Below the pieces are notes generated by a model, which was not told where the DNA came from, did no database searches, and saw only the letters and a program-made list of their open reading frames with translations. DNA of 64,000 nucleotides from Prochlorococcus sp. AG-418-F08 (GTDB taxonomy: Bacteria; Cyanobacteriota; Cyanobacteriia; PCC-6307; Cyanobiaceae). Every line of letters begins with the position of its first letter. The stretch's first letter is position 1. The position numbers were made by a program, and so were the translations under genes. Of the stretch, positions 17,002 to 25,775 are shown piece after piece. The stretch lies in assembly GCA_003214295.1 (NCBI GenBank), contig QCLV01000001.1, forward strand, positions 115,893 to 179,892. Reading direction: 5' to 3'.

Positions 17002-17469
17002 TCAAATAAGATCATTAATTGCTTTATCTAACCTAGAAGTATGATTTGTATTTCTGAGCAATTCAAAATCTCTAAAATCAAAGCCTGGGCCAACACAACA
17101 ACTCACCAAAGTAAATTCGCCTGTACTTTTTGCAGCTTGCCAATATCCAGATGGAATCATTTCTACTGGATTATTGGAATCTAAAATTAAATTTCTTATT
17201 AACCTATTATCATTATCTAAGCACCATAAATTCAGAGGATCGCCCCTTAGATAAACCCAAATTTCATCTGCATTTTTTACTCTGTGCAAAGCACTTTTTG
17301 CATCTCTCTCCAAAAGATAATAAATTCCCGTAATAAAGTTTCTACTTTGGCCATCTTCCCTTATTAGAGAACTCTTACTCCTTACTATCTCTCTAAACCA
17401 TCCACCCTCAGGATGAGGAGATAAATTAAATTGTTTTATTATTCTTGAATTTTGTTGTTCAGGATTCAC
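17002..17469 (-). CDS. Cupin_5 (DUF985) protein
   Basis: 155-residue cupin. Recognisable are LSPHPEGGWFREIVRS, GIYYLLERDAKSALHRVKNA, DEIWVYLRGDPLNLWCL and VEMIPSGYWQAAKS, ending SCCVGPGFDFRDFEL. These are the conserved features of the DUF985 cupins. The histidine in LHRVKNADEIW and the following Glu could hold a metal. Substrate unknown; some family members have been linked to sugar or nucleotide epimerase-like chemistry, which cannot be decided here. Confidence 0.85.
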   Translation of the reverse strand: MNPEQQNSRIIKQFNLSPHPEGGWFREIVRSKSSLIREDGQSRNFITGIYYLLERDAKSALHRVKNADEIWVYLRGDPLNLWCLDNDNRLIRNLILDSNNPVEMIPSGYWQAAKSTGEFTLVSCCVGPGFDFRDFELLRNTNHTSRLDKAINDLI

Positions 17470-17551
17470 TTCACAAAAATATCTTAAAAGTTAATCTCAA
17501 TATTATTTAGAAACCTGAAAACAAATCAAAATAAAATATATTTTCAAAAAA

Positions 17552-17695
17552 TTAAGCACAAATAACTGACAAATCTACAAAATTTTTATTTTCATCTGCC
17601 AGTTCAGTAATGATTCTATTGAGCCATTCAGAGGTCGTTTCACAATAGCCTACATTTAAAATAGTTTTTTGCTTTGCTGTTTCTTCTTTATTCAT
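17552..17695 (-). CDS. 47-residue protein
   Basis: MNKEETAKQKTILNVGYCET then SEWLNRIITELADENKNF and VDLSVICA. Not recognised. Compact amphipathic pattern with two cysteines; soluble. Occupies most of the gap between the cupin gene and the next plus-strand gene. Confidence 0.4.
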   Translation of the reverse strand: MNKEETAKQKTILNVGYCETTSEWLNRIITELADENKNFVDLSVICA

Positions 17696-17878
17696 AGTTA
17701 AAGTATTTTTTATATAAATTAGTCTTTTATTAAATCTATGTGAATAAGTCTTAATTACTATCTATTTCAAAAAGTTGTATTTAATACATATTTAAGAACT
17801 GCTAGTAAACAAATAAAATTAAATTGTTGACAAGGAAATCTATACAAGTAAGAGTAGAAAAAATTTATTATTTAACCT

Positions 17879-18064
17879 ATGAACAACATCAAGATTGAGG
17901 AATTGATGAAAGTAAGGTTTGATGGTATTGCTAATAGAATTGGGCAATTAAGCAAAAGGGAAAGTGAGTCTTTATTACTTGAGCATCTTGAGTGGTTGGA
18001 GGGAGGATGGGAGACTGAAGAAATCTTATTTTTAAAAAAGCCCTACAGGAAATGGTGGTTCTAA
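17879..18064 (+). CDS. Small protein of unknown function (61 aa)
   Basis: MNNIKIEELMKVRFDGIANR, IGQLSKRESESLLLEHLEWL and a C-terminus KKPYRKWWF. Helical, charged, aromatic basic end. Not recognised. Convergent with thiD, separated by 18 bases. Confidence 0.5.
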   Translation: MNNIKIEELMKVRFDGIANRIGQLSKRESESLLLEHLEWLEGGWETEEILFLKKPYRKWWF

Positions 18065-18082
18065 CTCCACTGCTATAAATAA

Positions 18083-18862
18083 TTAATGATGGCCTAAGGG
18101 ACCAGGGCCCGAGCCTATTTTATAAGAATTGTCTAAAGATTTCTCAACAAATAATTTCGCTTTTTGTATGGAATCAAATAGATCAAAACCTAAAGCCCTG
18201 TAACCACAAATAGCAGCACTCAAAGTACAGCCGCTACCGTGGGTATTTTTTGTATTTATAAAATTATTAAAGAGCCACTCTTTTCTACCATTTAAGTCAA
18301 GGAAAAAATCCTTCCCTTTCATATTTTTTAAACCGCCTCCTTTTATAAGTACCGCTTTAGCTCCAAGACCAATAATTTTTCTTGCTGAATTTTCGATATC
18401 TTCTTTACTCCTTATTTCTAAACCAGAAAGTAGATTTGCTTCATAAATATTTGGAGTTACCAAATCAGCAATTGGTAATAAGAGTTTTTTATAAGCATTA
18501 ATAGCAGAATCTTCAAGTAATTTAGAACCAGTTCTTGTAACCATTACTGGGTCAATAATTTTGGTTATTTTGTATGTATTTAATTTTGAAGCAGTATCAT
18601 TAATTATTCTTTCATTTAATAACATTCCAGTTTTTAAGGCATCAATACCAAAATCAGCAAATAAAGTATCTAACTGATTCAATAAAGTATTCTTCTCTAC
18701 TGGTTCAACGCATGTAACCTCTATACTATTTTGTGCGGTAATACATGTAATAACAGAACATCCATGTACTTTAAGGGCCATGAAAGTTCTCAAGTCAGCC
18801 TGTATGCCTGCTCCACCCCCGGAGTCACTACCGCCTATTGAAAGTGCAATTTTAGAATACAT
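18083..18862 (-). CDS. thiD: Hydroxymethylpyrimidine/phosphomethylpyrimidine kinase
   Basis: Phosphorylates HMP and HMP-P in thiamin pyrimidine synthesis and salvage. The 259-residue ribokinase-fold product has [20 protein letters not shown] at the N-terminus, [47 protein letters not shown] and the anion-hole/catalytic motif [19 protein letters not shown]. Length is normal. tenA lies 49 bases upstream on the same strand, so both probably serve pyrimidine salvage. Confidence 0.95.
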   Translation of the reverse strand: MYSKIALSIGGSDSGGGAGIQADLRTFMALKVHGCSVITCITAQNSIEVTCVEPVEKNTLLNQLDTLFADFGIDALKTGMLLNERIINDTASKLNTYKITKIIDPVMVTRTGSKLLEDSAINAYKKLLLPIADLVTPNIYEANLLSGLEIRSKEDIENSARKIIGLGAKAVLIKGGGLKNMKGKDFFLDLNGRKEWLFNNFINTKNTHGSGCTLSAAICGYRALGFDLFDSIQKAKLFVEKSLDNSYKIGSGPGPLGHH

Positions 18863-18911
18863 AATTTATTAACTCGTTTTTGAAAGTACTATAAATAAAT
18901 TTTAATTTAAA

Positions 18912-19535
18912 TCAGAAATCTGAATATGCATTAAAAAAGTCTAACTCCAATTCCATAGCTCTCCTGTATAAATATTTGGCCTGATTAATGTCATATATTT
19001 CTTTATTAGTCTCAATAAGATTTTCAAGTGAAGCTGCTAGCTTTTCAAAGCTCTCATCAGAATAAGTAATTATCCATTCTTTATATTTAATATCAAAATC
19101 CTCTTCATACAAACTTTTTCCTATCCAAGAATAAAGTCGCATACATGGAGTCATAGCAAACATTATTTCAACGGAGCTAAGTCTTTTGGAAGTATCATCA
19201 AGAAAATCTGTATAATTTTTAGTGGCTTTTTTTATATAGTTATTAGACAAATCAATATCCCATTCTTTTGCATACGTTTCATGAAGTATTAACTCTTCTG
19301 AAACGCCCATTAACAGTTCACTTAACTTCCTTATTGAGTACTTATCTTTTGATTTGGAAACAGCAAGACCATAAGCCTTAGCAAAAGTCTCTAAAAAGAA
19401 ATAATCTTGAGCTAAATATTCTTGAAATACTTTTTTAGGGAGACTTCCATTCTTTAAACCTTGAACAAATTTTGTATTTAAACTTAGTAAAGCAATCTCA
19501 TAATTATCCTCCCAAAGTTTTTTTGTTATTTTCAT
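18912..19535 (-). CDS. tenA: TenA-family aminopyrimidine aminohydrolase
   Basis: Hydrolyses aminopyrimidine breakdown products of thiamin to hydroxymethylpyrimidine for re-use. The 207-residue helical product has LWEDNYEIALLSLNTKFVQG, EYLAQDYFFLETFAKAYGL, ELILHETYAKEWDID and the active-site cysteine in FAMTPCMRLYSWIGKSL, followed by WIITYSDESFEKLAASLE. The retained cysteine and tyrosine residues point to a TenA_C-type hydrolase rather than the Cys-less group. Divergent from the photolyase gene across 86 bases. Confidence 0.9.
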   Translation of the reverse strand: MKITKKLWEDNYEIALLSLNTKFVQGLKNGSLPKKVFQEYLAQDYFFLETFAKAYGLAVSKSKDKYSIRKLSELLMGVSEELILHETYAKEWDIDLSNNYIKKATKNYTDFLDDTSKRLSSVEIMFAMTPCMRLYSWIGKSLYEEDFDIKYKEWIITYSDESFEKLAASLENLIETNKEIYDINQAKYLYRRAMELELDFFNAYSDF

Positions 19536-19621
19536 TTTTTTGATTTTTAGTTATTCTAAAATTTTTAATATTTTTTACCTACAAACTTAATCTTATTTTT
19601 CTAGGATTAAAAGAAAAAATT

Positions 19622-21118
19622 ATGAAAGAAATAAATATCTTATGGTTTAAGAAAGATTTAAGAATTTTTGATAACGAAGCTCTCTGTGAGGCTTTAAAAG
19701 ATAATGATATTTTACCTATTTACATTATTGAGTTAGATATTTGGAGCCAAAATACTCATTCAGATAGACAATGGCAATTTTGCAAAGAAAGTTTAATAGA
19801 TTTAAGAAATGCACTTGCTAAGATTGGACAACCATTAATTATTAGGACTGGGAATGTTATTAATATATTTGATGAAATTAGTTCAAAATTTAAAATCAAA
19901 GGTATATATAGCCATCAAGAAACCGGAGATTGGCTTACTTATAAAAGAGATCAAAAAGTAAGAGAATGGGCTTTAAGCAAAAATATTATTTGGAAGGAAT
20001 TTCTACAATTTTCAGTTTTTAGAGGAAATTTAGATAGGAATAATTGGTCTAAAAAGTGGCAAAAAAATGCCGAAAAAAACTTTTTTAAGGCTCCATTAAG
20101 AATTAATTCTATTAACTTTGATGTTGGAGAAATACCCTCAGACGGAATTTTTCCCTTTAAAAAAGAAACTTGTCCAGGAAGAATGCAAGGTGGAAGAAAG
20201 AGAGGTTTAGAGAGAATGCAATACTTCTTTAGTAAAAAATTAGATTCTTATTCAAAAGATATTTCTAGCCCAGAAAAATCATTTGATAGTTGTTCAAGAC
20301 TATCCCCATATATTTGTTGGGGATGCATTTCATTAAAAGAAATATTTAATAAAGCAAATATATCAAAAAACAATAATTCTAGGATGTTAAAAAGTAGATT
20401 AACTTGGCATTGTCATTTTATTCAGAAACTTGAAAGTGAACCAGAACTAGAGTTTAGGGAATTCCATCCTTTTTTTAAAAACATTAGAGAAAAAAATAAT
20501 GAATTACTTTTTTCATGGAGTTCAGGTAATACAGGCTTTCCTTTTATAGATGCATGTATGCGCTCATTAAATTTCAATGGATGGATTAACTTCAGGATGA
20601 GAGCTATGTTAATGTCTTTTGCTAGCTATAATTTATGGCTACCATGGCAAGATTCAGGTTCAGAATTAGCAAATAAATTTGTAGATTATGAGCCTGGAAT
20701 ACATTGGAACCAATGCCAAATGCAATCTGGAACTACATCTATCAATACCAATAGAATTTATAATCCTATTAAGCAGGGAAAAGATCATGATCCTCAAGGA
20801 AAATTTATAAAAAAATGGATACCAGAATTAAAGGATATATCACTTAATTTCATTCATGAACCATGGCTATTATCTAGATTTAATAAAGAAGAGTATGAAC
20901 AAATTAATTACATAAGACCAATAATTGACATCCCAAATAGCACTAAAACTGCAAAGAAGAAAATTAACGAAATCACTAAAAAAGATGGATATTGGGATAT
21001 CTCAAAAGAAATTTATTTAAAACATGGTTCTAGAAAAAGGCTTAGAAAAAATATAAGTAATAAACAAATTGTTTCTAAAGAAAAGGAAATACAATACGAA
21101 CTGAAATTAAATTTCTAA
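19622..21118 (+). CDS. Photolyase/cryptochrome-family flavoprotein
   Basis: 498 residues. The N-terminal alpha/beta photolyase domain starts INILWFKKDLRIFDNEALCE; the C-terminal FAD-binding domain has RMQGGRKRGLERMQ, SRLSPYICWGCIS, SRLTWHCHFIQKLE, GFPFIDACMRSLNFNGWINF, RMRAMLMSFASYNLWLPWQD and GIHWNQCQMQSGT-SINTNR. The NPIKQGKDHDPQGKFIKKW segment and the CHFIQKLE variant place it in a subgroup distinct from classical E. coli-type PhrB and DASH proteins. Repair of UV lesions is likely; whether CPD, 6-4 or signalling cannot be settled by eye. Confidence 0.87.
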   Translation: MKEINILWFKKDLRIFDNEALCEALKDNDILPIYIIELDIWSQNTHSDRQWQFCKESLIDLRNALAKIGQPLIIRTGNVINIFDEISSKFKIKGIYSHQETGDWLTYKRDQKVREWALSKNIIWKEFLQFSVFRGNLDRNNWSKKWQKNAEKNFFKAPLRINSINFDVGEIPSDGIFPFKKETCPGRMQGGRKRGLERMQYFFSKKLDSYSKDISSPEKSFDSCSRLSPYICWGCISLKEIFNKANISKNNNSRMLKSRLTWHCHFIQKLESEPELEFREFHPFFKNIREKNNELLFSWSSGNTGFPFIDACMRSLNFNGWINFRMRAMLMSFASYNLWLPWQDSGSELANKFVDYEPGIHWNQCQMQSGTTSINTNRIYNPIKQGKDHDPQGKFIKKWIPELKDISLNFIHEPWLLSRFNKEEYEQINYIRPIIDIPNSTKTAKKKINEITKKDGYWDISKEIYLKHGSRKRLRKNISNKQIVSKEKEIQYELKLNF

Positions 21119-21245
21119 ATTCTATTGTCAGAAATTTCCAGATTCTTTTTATTGAATAGTTAAGGTTTTTAAATTTTGAAATTGAATATATAAATCCACA
21201 ATGAAGTAATGCAAGCTTTAATGTATTTATTAGAATTTATTAATT

Positions 21246-21419
21246 ATGTCTGAAAGATTTGAATGGGACGATACCAATAGTTCAGGTATATGGTGGAGTA
21301 CCAATGTAAGTATTAGAGACGAGTGCATTTTGCTTAAAGAAGATACTCAATGCGAAGATTCTGATATCGTCGAACTTCTTAGGAGTATTGCACAAAATAT
21401 TGAAGAAAATGGCCTTTAA
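21246..21419 (+). CDS. 57-residue acidic protein
   Basis: MSERFEWDDTNSSGIWWSTN, SIRDECILLKEDTQCEDSDI and VELLRSIAQNIEENGL. Not recognised. Soluble, acidic, two cysteines; compact alpha/beta pattern. Convergent with the iminopeptidase gene, 23 bases apart. Confidence 0.5.
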   Translation: MSERFEWDDTNSSGIWWSTNVSIRDECILLKEDTQCEDSDIVELLRSIAQNIEENGL

Positions 21420-21442
21420 TTTTTAAAGGAATATTCTCTCTT

Positions 21443-22393
21443 TTAGAGATTTTGAATTCTTTTTACAGCTTTTATTAATTCGATAGTAATACCTTTTTCA
21501 CTCATTGAATGACCAGCATCATTAACAATAATTAATTCAGAATTCTTTAATTTCTTATTTAGATCCCAAGCACTCCTAACAGGACATACAACGTCATACC
21601 TCCCTTGAATTATTTTTGTTGGAATCGATTCTATTGCTCTTATATTTTTCAAAATAAAATCATCTTCTAAGAAAATATTATTAATAAAATAATGACATTC
21701 GATCCTTGCAAAGGCATCTGAAAAAGAATTAACTTGAGACTTATCAAAATCAAATTTTTTATTTATTAAATGACTCGTTGAGAGTTCCCATTTTGTCCAA
21801 GCTGCTGCTGCTTTTGATCTAAGATTTGCATCTGAAGATGTTAGATATTTATAAAAAGAACTTATTAAATCATTTCTTTCTTCTTTTGGTATTACAGAAA
21901 TATATTCTTCAAATTCATCAGGGAATATCTCACTTGCACCATATTGATAGAACCACAATAATTCAAACTTTCTACATAAAAATATTCCTCTCAAAGTTAA
22001 GCTCGTAACTCTTGAGGGATTTTTAATTGCATATATAAGTGAAAGTGTTGAGCCCCAAGATCCACCAAACAAATGCCAACTATCTATTTTTAATAGAATC
22101 CTTAGTTTCTCAATATCATCAACTAAATGATTAGTCGTATTTTCTTTTAATTCGGAGAAAGGAGTTGAAGCACCGCAACCCCTTTGATCAAATTGTATAA
22201 TATCAAATTTATATGGATCAAAGTATCTTCTATATCTTGGTTGACTTCCTCCTCCTGGGCCTCCATGAATAACTAGTATTTTTTTACCGTTTGGATTGCC
22301 AGATCTTTCCCAATAAATCGTATGAATATCACTTACTTGTAAAAAACCCTTTTCACGAACTTCAATTTTAGGAAACAAGACTTGATCTTTCAT
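21443..22393 (-). CDS. pip: Proline iminopeptidase (S33 alpha/beta hydrolase)
   Basis: Releases N-terminal proline from peptides. The 316-residue product has the oxyanion-hole motif LVIHGGPGGGSQPRYRRYFD, IIQFDQRGCGASTP, nucleophile elbow FGGSWGSTLSLIYA (serine), TLRGIFLCRKFELLWFYQYG, the Asp region QGRYDVVCPV and the His in NDAGHSMSE. All three catalytic residues are present and the length is typical. A terminator and a candidate structured RNA lie just upstream on the same strand. Confidence 0.93.
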   Translation of the reverse strand: MKDQVLFPKIEVREKGFLQVSDIHTIYWERSGNPNGKKILVIHGGPGGGSQPRYRRYFDPYKFDIIQFDQRGCGASTPFSELKENTTNHLVDDIEKLRILLKIDSWHLFGGSWGSTLSLIYAIKNPSRVTSLTLRGIFLCRKFELLWFYQYGASEIFPDEFEEYISVIPKEERNDLISSFYKYLTSSDANLRSKAAAAWTKWELSTSHLINKKFDFDKSQVNSFSDAFARIECHYFINNIFLEDDFILKNIRAIESIPTKIIQGRYDVVCPVRSAWDLNKKLKNSELIIVNDAGHSMSEKGITIELIKAVKRIQNL

Positions 22394-22468
22394 TGTGAAA
22401 TATTTTTAAACACTTAATAAATCCATATTATCCAAAAAGAAGTCTAGTTTAAAAGAAATTTGTTAAAC

Positions 22469-22498
22469 AAAAAAAGGACTGCTTGTACAGTCCTTTTT
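22469..22498 (-). terminator. Rho-independent terminator between ncRNA candidate and pip
   Basis: Perfect 11-bp inverted repeat: AAAAAGGACTG at 22471-22481 and CAGTCCTTTTT at 22488-22498, loop of six. Read on the minus strand the hairpin is followed by seven U residues; on the plus strand by five. It points to a minus-strand transcript ending here, upstream of the pip start at 22393. Confidence 0.8.
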
Positions 22499-22500
22499 GA

Positions 22501-22780
22501 TATTTGATTTCCTTCTAACAGGATATAAAATTACATATTTTAAAGTCTATTTACTCATAAACCTAGAATACGTGAATTCGGGGATTTCTCTCGATAATTT
22601 TAGTCCCTATTGTCGCTAGTAATTATAAAGCGAAGTCTTATCAGACTAATTGATTGAACTTTAATTTTCGAATAATCCCATTCTCAGGAATACGCTTCCT
22701 ATATTTTGGAATTTGCTAAATTTCAGGCGGACTATCAATCATTTAGATTGCCTCCGAACTCAACAGTTATAAATTACTCC
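22501..22780 (-). ncRNA. Candidate structured non-coding RNA
   Basis: No gene is visible in this roughly 400-base gap, but it is richer in G and C than normal intergenic DNA here and contains several local hairpins: CAATC/GATTG at about 22735-22750, AGGAA/TTCCT at about 22686-22700 and AGTCT/AGACT at about 22635-22648, plus a GGGGATT...AGTCCC pair near 22580-22607. A strong terminator closes it on the minus strand. It does not show the diagnostic motifs of tmRNA, SRP RNA or RNase P RNA that I can recall. It may be a small regulatory RNA, 6S-like RNA or a long leader with attenuator in front of pip. The boundaries are approximate. Confidence 0.35.
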
Positions 22781-22903
22781 TTTTTATATTTTCAGTAAAT
22801 CCGTAAATATGCTGATTTACTTTTTTCTTAATTTGTAAGAGGATTTTAATGATCCTTTGTTTTTTATAGATAAATATAAATAATAAAGTCTATGATCTCT
22901 TAG

Positions 22904-23086
22904 TTATTCAGATTCATAGAGCAAAATAGATTCAATTATTCTTTTATCACTATCAGAAAGTTGATTATCTTCTAATTTCCACTGAACAAATTTTACACAG
23001 TCATCAATAGAAGGATTCTTATCCCGGCACTTACGCCACTCTCTAATCCAATCTGCCAAGGCAAAAGTTATTTTTGTAGTAAGCAT
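22904..23086 (-). CDS. Small protein of unknown function (60 aa)
   Basis: From ATG at 23086: MLTTKITFALADWIREWRKC, KNPSIDDCVKFVQWKLEDNQ and a helical end. Not recognised; ADWI and PS-x-x-x-C resemble the protein at 14809-15048. A TTG nine bases upstream is possible but the ATG is preferred. The next minus-strand gene ends three bases before it. Confidence 0.5.
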   Translation of the reverse strand: MLTTKITFALADWIREWRKCRDKNPSIDDCVKFVQWKLEDNQLSDSDKRIIESILLYESE

Positions 23087-23088
23087 AT

Positions 23089-23229
23089 TTACCAATCAGG
23101 GTAATTAAAATCTCCTCCAATAGGTTCTTCGTAAAATTCCCCTTCTTTTATACCTTTATCATATTTTTCAATTATCTTTTTATAAGAAGCTATTGAGGGA
23201 ACTAAATCTCCTAAATATATGGGTTCCAT
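23089..23229 (-). CDS. 46-residue protein
   Basis: MEPIYLGDLVPSIASYKKII, EKYDKGIKEGEFYEEPIGGD and FNYPDW. Not recognised. Soluble, aromatic-rich C-terminus. Tightly coupled to the 60-residue gene downstream. Confidence 0.45.
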   Translation of the reverse strand: MEPIYLGDLVPSIASYKKIIEKYDKGIKEGEFYEEPIGGDFNYPDW

Positions 23230-23303
23230 TGTAATTGTTATAATAATTTTAATTATTTCTTATTTTATATAAGAATTTAATAAATAGATTATTAATATGC
23301 ATT

Positions 23304-23399
23304 ATGGATTTCATCAAAAAGAACAAGATCTTAACACTAATGGCTGTAATTGCAGTTTTATCATTTGCATTAGAAAAAGTAGGCATAATACACCCTTAA
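23304..23399 (+). CDS. 31-residue membrane peptide
   Basis: MDFIKKNKILTLMAVIAVLS then FALEKVGIIHP: basic N-terminus and one membrane helix. Not recognised as a known photosystem or cytochrome subunit. Confidence 0.4.
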   Translation: MDFIKKNKILTLMAVIAVLSFALEKVGIIHP

Positions 23400-23427
23400 A
23401 TTAATTAAGTTTATTTGTAAAAACTTA

Positions 23428-23517
23428 CTAATGAAATAAGTAAACCGATACTATTACTGCAAAAATAATCAATGGAGATAATAATGTAAAAACTAAAGTT
23501 GAAAGATTAATTAGCAT
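23428..23517 (-). CDS. 29-residue membrane peptide
   Basis: MLINLSTLVFTLLSPLIIFA then VIVSVYLFH: almost entirely one membrane span. Size recalls Psb/Pet small subunits, but the sequence matches none I know. Convergent with the 31-residue peptide. Confidence 0.35.
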   Translation of the reverse strand: MLINLSTLVFTLLSPLIIFAVIVSVYLFH

Positions 23518-23605
23518 AAATTTTAAATAAATATACAAATTTAATAAACACCACTTTTAAGCATTTGCAATAAGTAAAATTAAAATTATTAAGATATAAA
23601 AAAAT

Positions 23606-23803
23606 TTGAATAAAGAAAGATATAAAGAAGAATATGAAGAGGGCTCAGACTTACTATGGCCTAGTGAGAAAGAAGACAAAATAACTCGGCAATTTTATAA
23701 AGATTTATCTAATCTTTCAAAAAATATAAATTATAGTAAAAAGAAAAAGCTAAAACTTTTTGAACAATTAGTTAGAATAATAAAAAGCAAAGGCTGGGGT
23801 TAA
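23606..23803 (+). CDS. Small charged protein (65 aa)
   Basis: TTG start. MNKERYKEEYEEGSDLLWPS, DKITRQFYKDLSNLSKNINY and a basic end. Not recognised. Seventeen bases before the CPBP protease gene, so perhaps cotranscribed with it. Confidence 0.45.
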   Translation: MNKERYKEEYEEGSDLLWPSEKEDKITRQFYKDLSNLSKNINYSKKKKLKLFEQLVRIIKSKGWG

Positions 23804-23820
23804 TTAATATTCAAACTAAA

Positions 23821-24681
23821 ATGAAAAATGTAATGATACTAATTAGAAGTTTTTTTCTTTTAAGACCAAGATTTTTATCCACTATATTTTTTATTCCTAT
23901 TCTTTATGGAATTGGCTGGGCTTTATCTCAGCCACTTATATTGTTTAATTTTGAAAAAGATAATTTATCCTTAATTGGTACTATTATTACTTTCTTACTT
24001 TTTATCTTTTTACTCCCATATTGGTTTTATATCAAACGAAATAAATCAAGTGCTTGGATAATTCTTGGGATAACAAAAGACAAATTCTTAAAAAACTTTT
24101 TCAATTTTTCTCAAGGAATTTTGTTTGCTTTAGTTTTAATAATTCTAATTCTGGTACCACTATTTCAAAAAAATTATATTTCTTGGATAGGTGAATTCTC
24201 GCCAATAATATTGTTAAATTCTATTGTACTGGGATTAGGTGTTGGATTCGCAGAAGAAATAATTTTTAGAGGCTGGTTACTAGAAGAATTAAAATTTGAA
24301 TATGGTACAAAAATATCAATAGCTTTACAAGCTATAATTTTTAGCTTCGTTCATAATTTATCAAATGAGATCTTTTGGAACATAGTAGGATTACGATTGG
24401 GATTTATTTTACTTGGGATATTTCTATCATTAGTAAAAATTAGAGATAAAGGTTCTTTATGGAATTGCATAGGAATTCATGGAGGACTAGTAGGTATTTG
24501 GTTTTTATTAAATAACGGATTAATAGAATTCAAAGAAAATACACCTTCTTTTTTAGCAGGGCCTTTTACTCAAAATATTCCAAACCCAATCGGAAGCTTT
24601 AGTGCAATTTTAATATTACTTTTATTATGTATTTTTTATACCCTACAATCAAAAAAGATTTTTACTAGACGTTTTAATTAG
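23821..24681 (+). CDS. CPBP-family intramembrane protease
   Basis: 286-residue multi-span membrane protein of the CAAX-protease/bacteriocin-processing (Abi) family. Catalytic motifs are present: EE-x3-R in GFAEEIIFRGWLLEEL, F-x-x-x-H in FSFVHNLSNE, and a further His in CIGIHGGLVGIWFL. Six or more hydrophobic segments surround them. Substrate unknown; cyanobacterial members are often linked to membrane stress or peptide maturation. Length is normal. Confidence 0.87.
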   Translation: MKNVMILIRSFFLLRPRFLSTIFFIPILYGIGWALSQPLILFNFEKDNLSLIGTIITFLLFIFLLPYWFYIKRNKSSAWIILGITKDKFLKNFFNFSQGILFALVLIILILVPLFQKNYISWIGEFSPIILLNSIVLGLGVGFAEEIIFRGWLLEELKFEYGTKISIALQAIIFSFVHNLSNEIFWNIVGLRLGFILLGIFLSLVKIRDKGSLWNCIGIHGGLVGIWFLLNNGLIEFKENTPSFLAGPFTQNIPNPIGSFSAILILLLLCIFYTLQSKKIFTRRFN

Positions 24682-24743
24682 ATATAAATACCGATTGATT
24701 TTTGATTAGTAATTGGCAAATTAAAATAAAGCTTAATATTCAT

Positions 24744-24908
24744 ATGAACATTGATGCAGGAATAAGATTTATTGTGTTTTTAATGATTTTTGGAGTTACA
24801 AACTATCTAATGATGTTGAGAAGATATGAAAATGACGTCAAAAAAAAGAAATATTTGCAACAGGAAAAAATTTCTAGGCTATACCCTAAAGGTTCATTTA
24901 TTTTCTGA
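24744..24908 (+). CDS. 54-residue membrane protein
   Basis: From ATG at 24744: MNIDAGIRFIVFLMIFGVTN then YLMMLRRYENDVKKKKYLQQ. One membrane helix followed by a charged cytoplasmic tail. Not recognised. An upstream TTG would add 14 residues without conserved character. Confidence 0.45.
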   Translation: MNIDAGIRFIVFLMIFGVTNYLMMLRRYENDVKKKKYLQQEKISRLYPKGSFIF

Positions 24909-24936
24909 CATTAAAAAAAGTTTTTTTAGAATTTCC

Positions 24937-25185
24937 TCACCATTTTTTATTAGTTTTTTGCCAACCTTCATTTAACAATTTTTGCCATAATAATCGCGCT
25001 TCTTCAACAACAATTTTTTTTCTAGTTTTCATTAATGGAGGATTTTCTCCATGAATTCCCATAATAATTCCTTCTTCAATAAACATATAATCAATAGATT
25101 TATCAGAATAATCTCTATCTTTGTAGAAACGCATCACCCCTACAAAATTAGAGTCAATTAACCAGAAATCATTAGTTGAATTCAA
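24937..25185 (-). CDS. DUF1651-type small protein
   Basis: 82 residues: DFWLIDSNFVGVMRFYKDRD, YMFIEEGIIMGIHGENPPLM, KTRKKIVVEEARLLWQKLLN and EGW. Paralogue of the 14380-14637 product, sharing WLI, YMF, the G-E-x-P-P turn and the A-R ... G-W end. Function unknown. Confidence 0.72.
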   Translation of the reverse strand: MNSTNDFWLIDSNFVGVMRFYKDRDYSDKSIDYMFIEEGIIMGIHGENPPLMKTRKKIVVEEARLLWQKLLNEGWQKTNKKW

Positions 25186-25257
25186 TAAACCAAAATAAAA
25201 TTAAATTTATCACATACTTTGATTCCAATCTGCGAGGAAAATATTTATTTAGTTTAT

Positions 25258-25686
25258 TCATATTTGATATATTTTTTCTTTTTGTCTACTTTTTTTCAAT
25301 TCGCCGCGTTTTTTCTTAGCCTCAACTCTTTTCTTTTGTGATGCTTTAGTAGGTTGTGTAGATTTTCTTAATTTAAATGGTTTATTTAAAGCATTTTTTA
25401 TGATTGAACTAAATTTCATTAAAGCTAGCTGCCTATTTAATAATTGATTTCTGTGTTCTTGAACCGCTAAACGCAAGCTATTATTTACTAATTTGTTTTT
25501 CAAGTTTCTTTTAAGAATTTCTTTCTGAAAATCATTTAATACGTTGGAATCTTCTAAATCAAAAATAATCTCTACTCTGCTTTCAATTTTATTTACATTT
25601 TGCCCTCCAGGACCGGAGGATCTGGAAAATCGCCACTTAATTTCGTTGGATGGGATTACTAATGTTTTAGTAATTTTTAAATCCAT
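25258..25686 (-). CDS. arfB: Peptidyl-tRNA hydrolase ArfB (YaeJ)
   Basis: Rescues stalled ribosomes by hydrolysing peptidyl-tRNA. 142 residues with the release-factor GGQ motif in FSRSSGPGGQNVNKIESRV (GGQ at 27-29), a family linker, and a long basic tail (KASQKKRVEAKKKRGELKK) that enters the mRNA channel. Length matches ArfB and excludes full release factors. Confidence 0.93.
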   Translation of the reverse strand: MDLKITKTLVIPSNEIKWRFSRSSGPGGQNVNKIESRVEIIFDLEDSNVLNDFQKEILKRNLKNKLVNNSLRLAVQEHRNQLLNRQLALMKFSSIIKNALNKPFKLRKSTQPTKASQKKRVEAKKKRGELKKSRQKEKIYQI

Positions 25687-25775
25687 TTTTAGTTCTTTTT
25701 AATTTAAATTTTTAGAATCATCTCTTTAATACTTTAAACATACCTTAAAATTAGATCGGTAAATACTGGGCGGTT

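Noticed and set aside
22501..22780. tmRNA, SRP RNA or RNase P RNA in the gap before pip
   Set aside because: None of the characteristic core motifs (tag peptide frame, GGTCCGGAAGGAAGCAGC-like loop, RNase P conserved regions) could be found on either strand.
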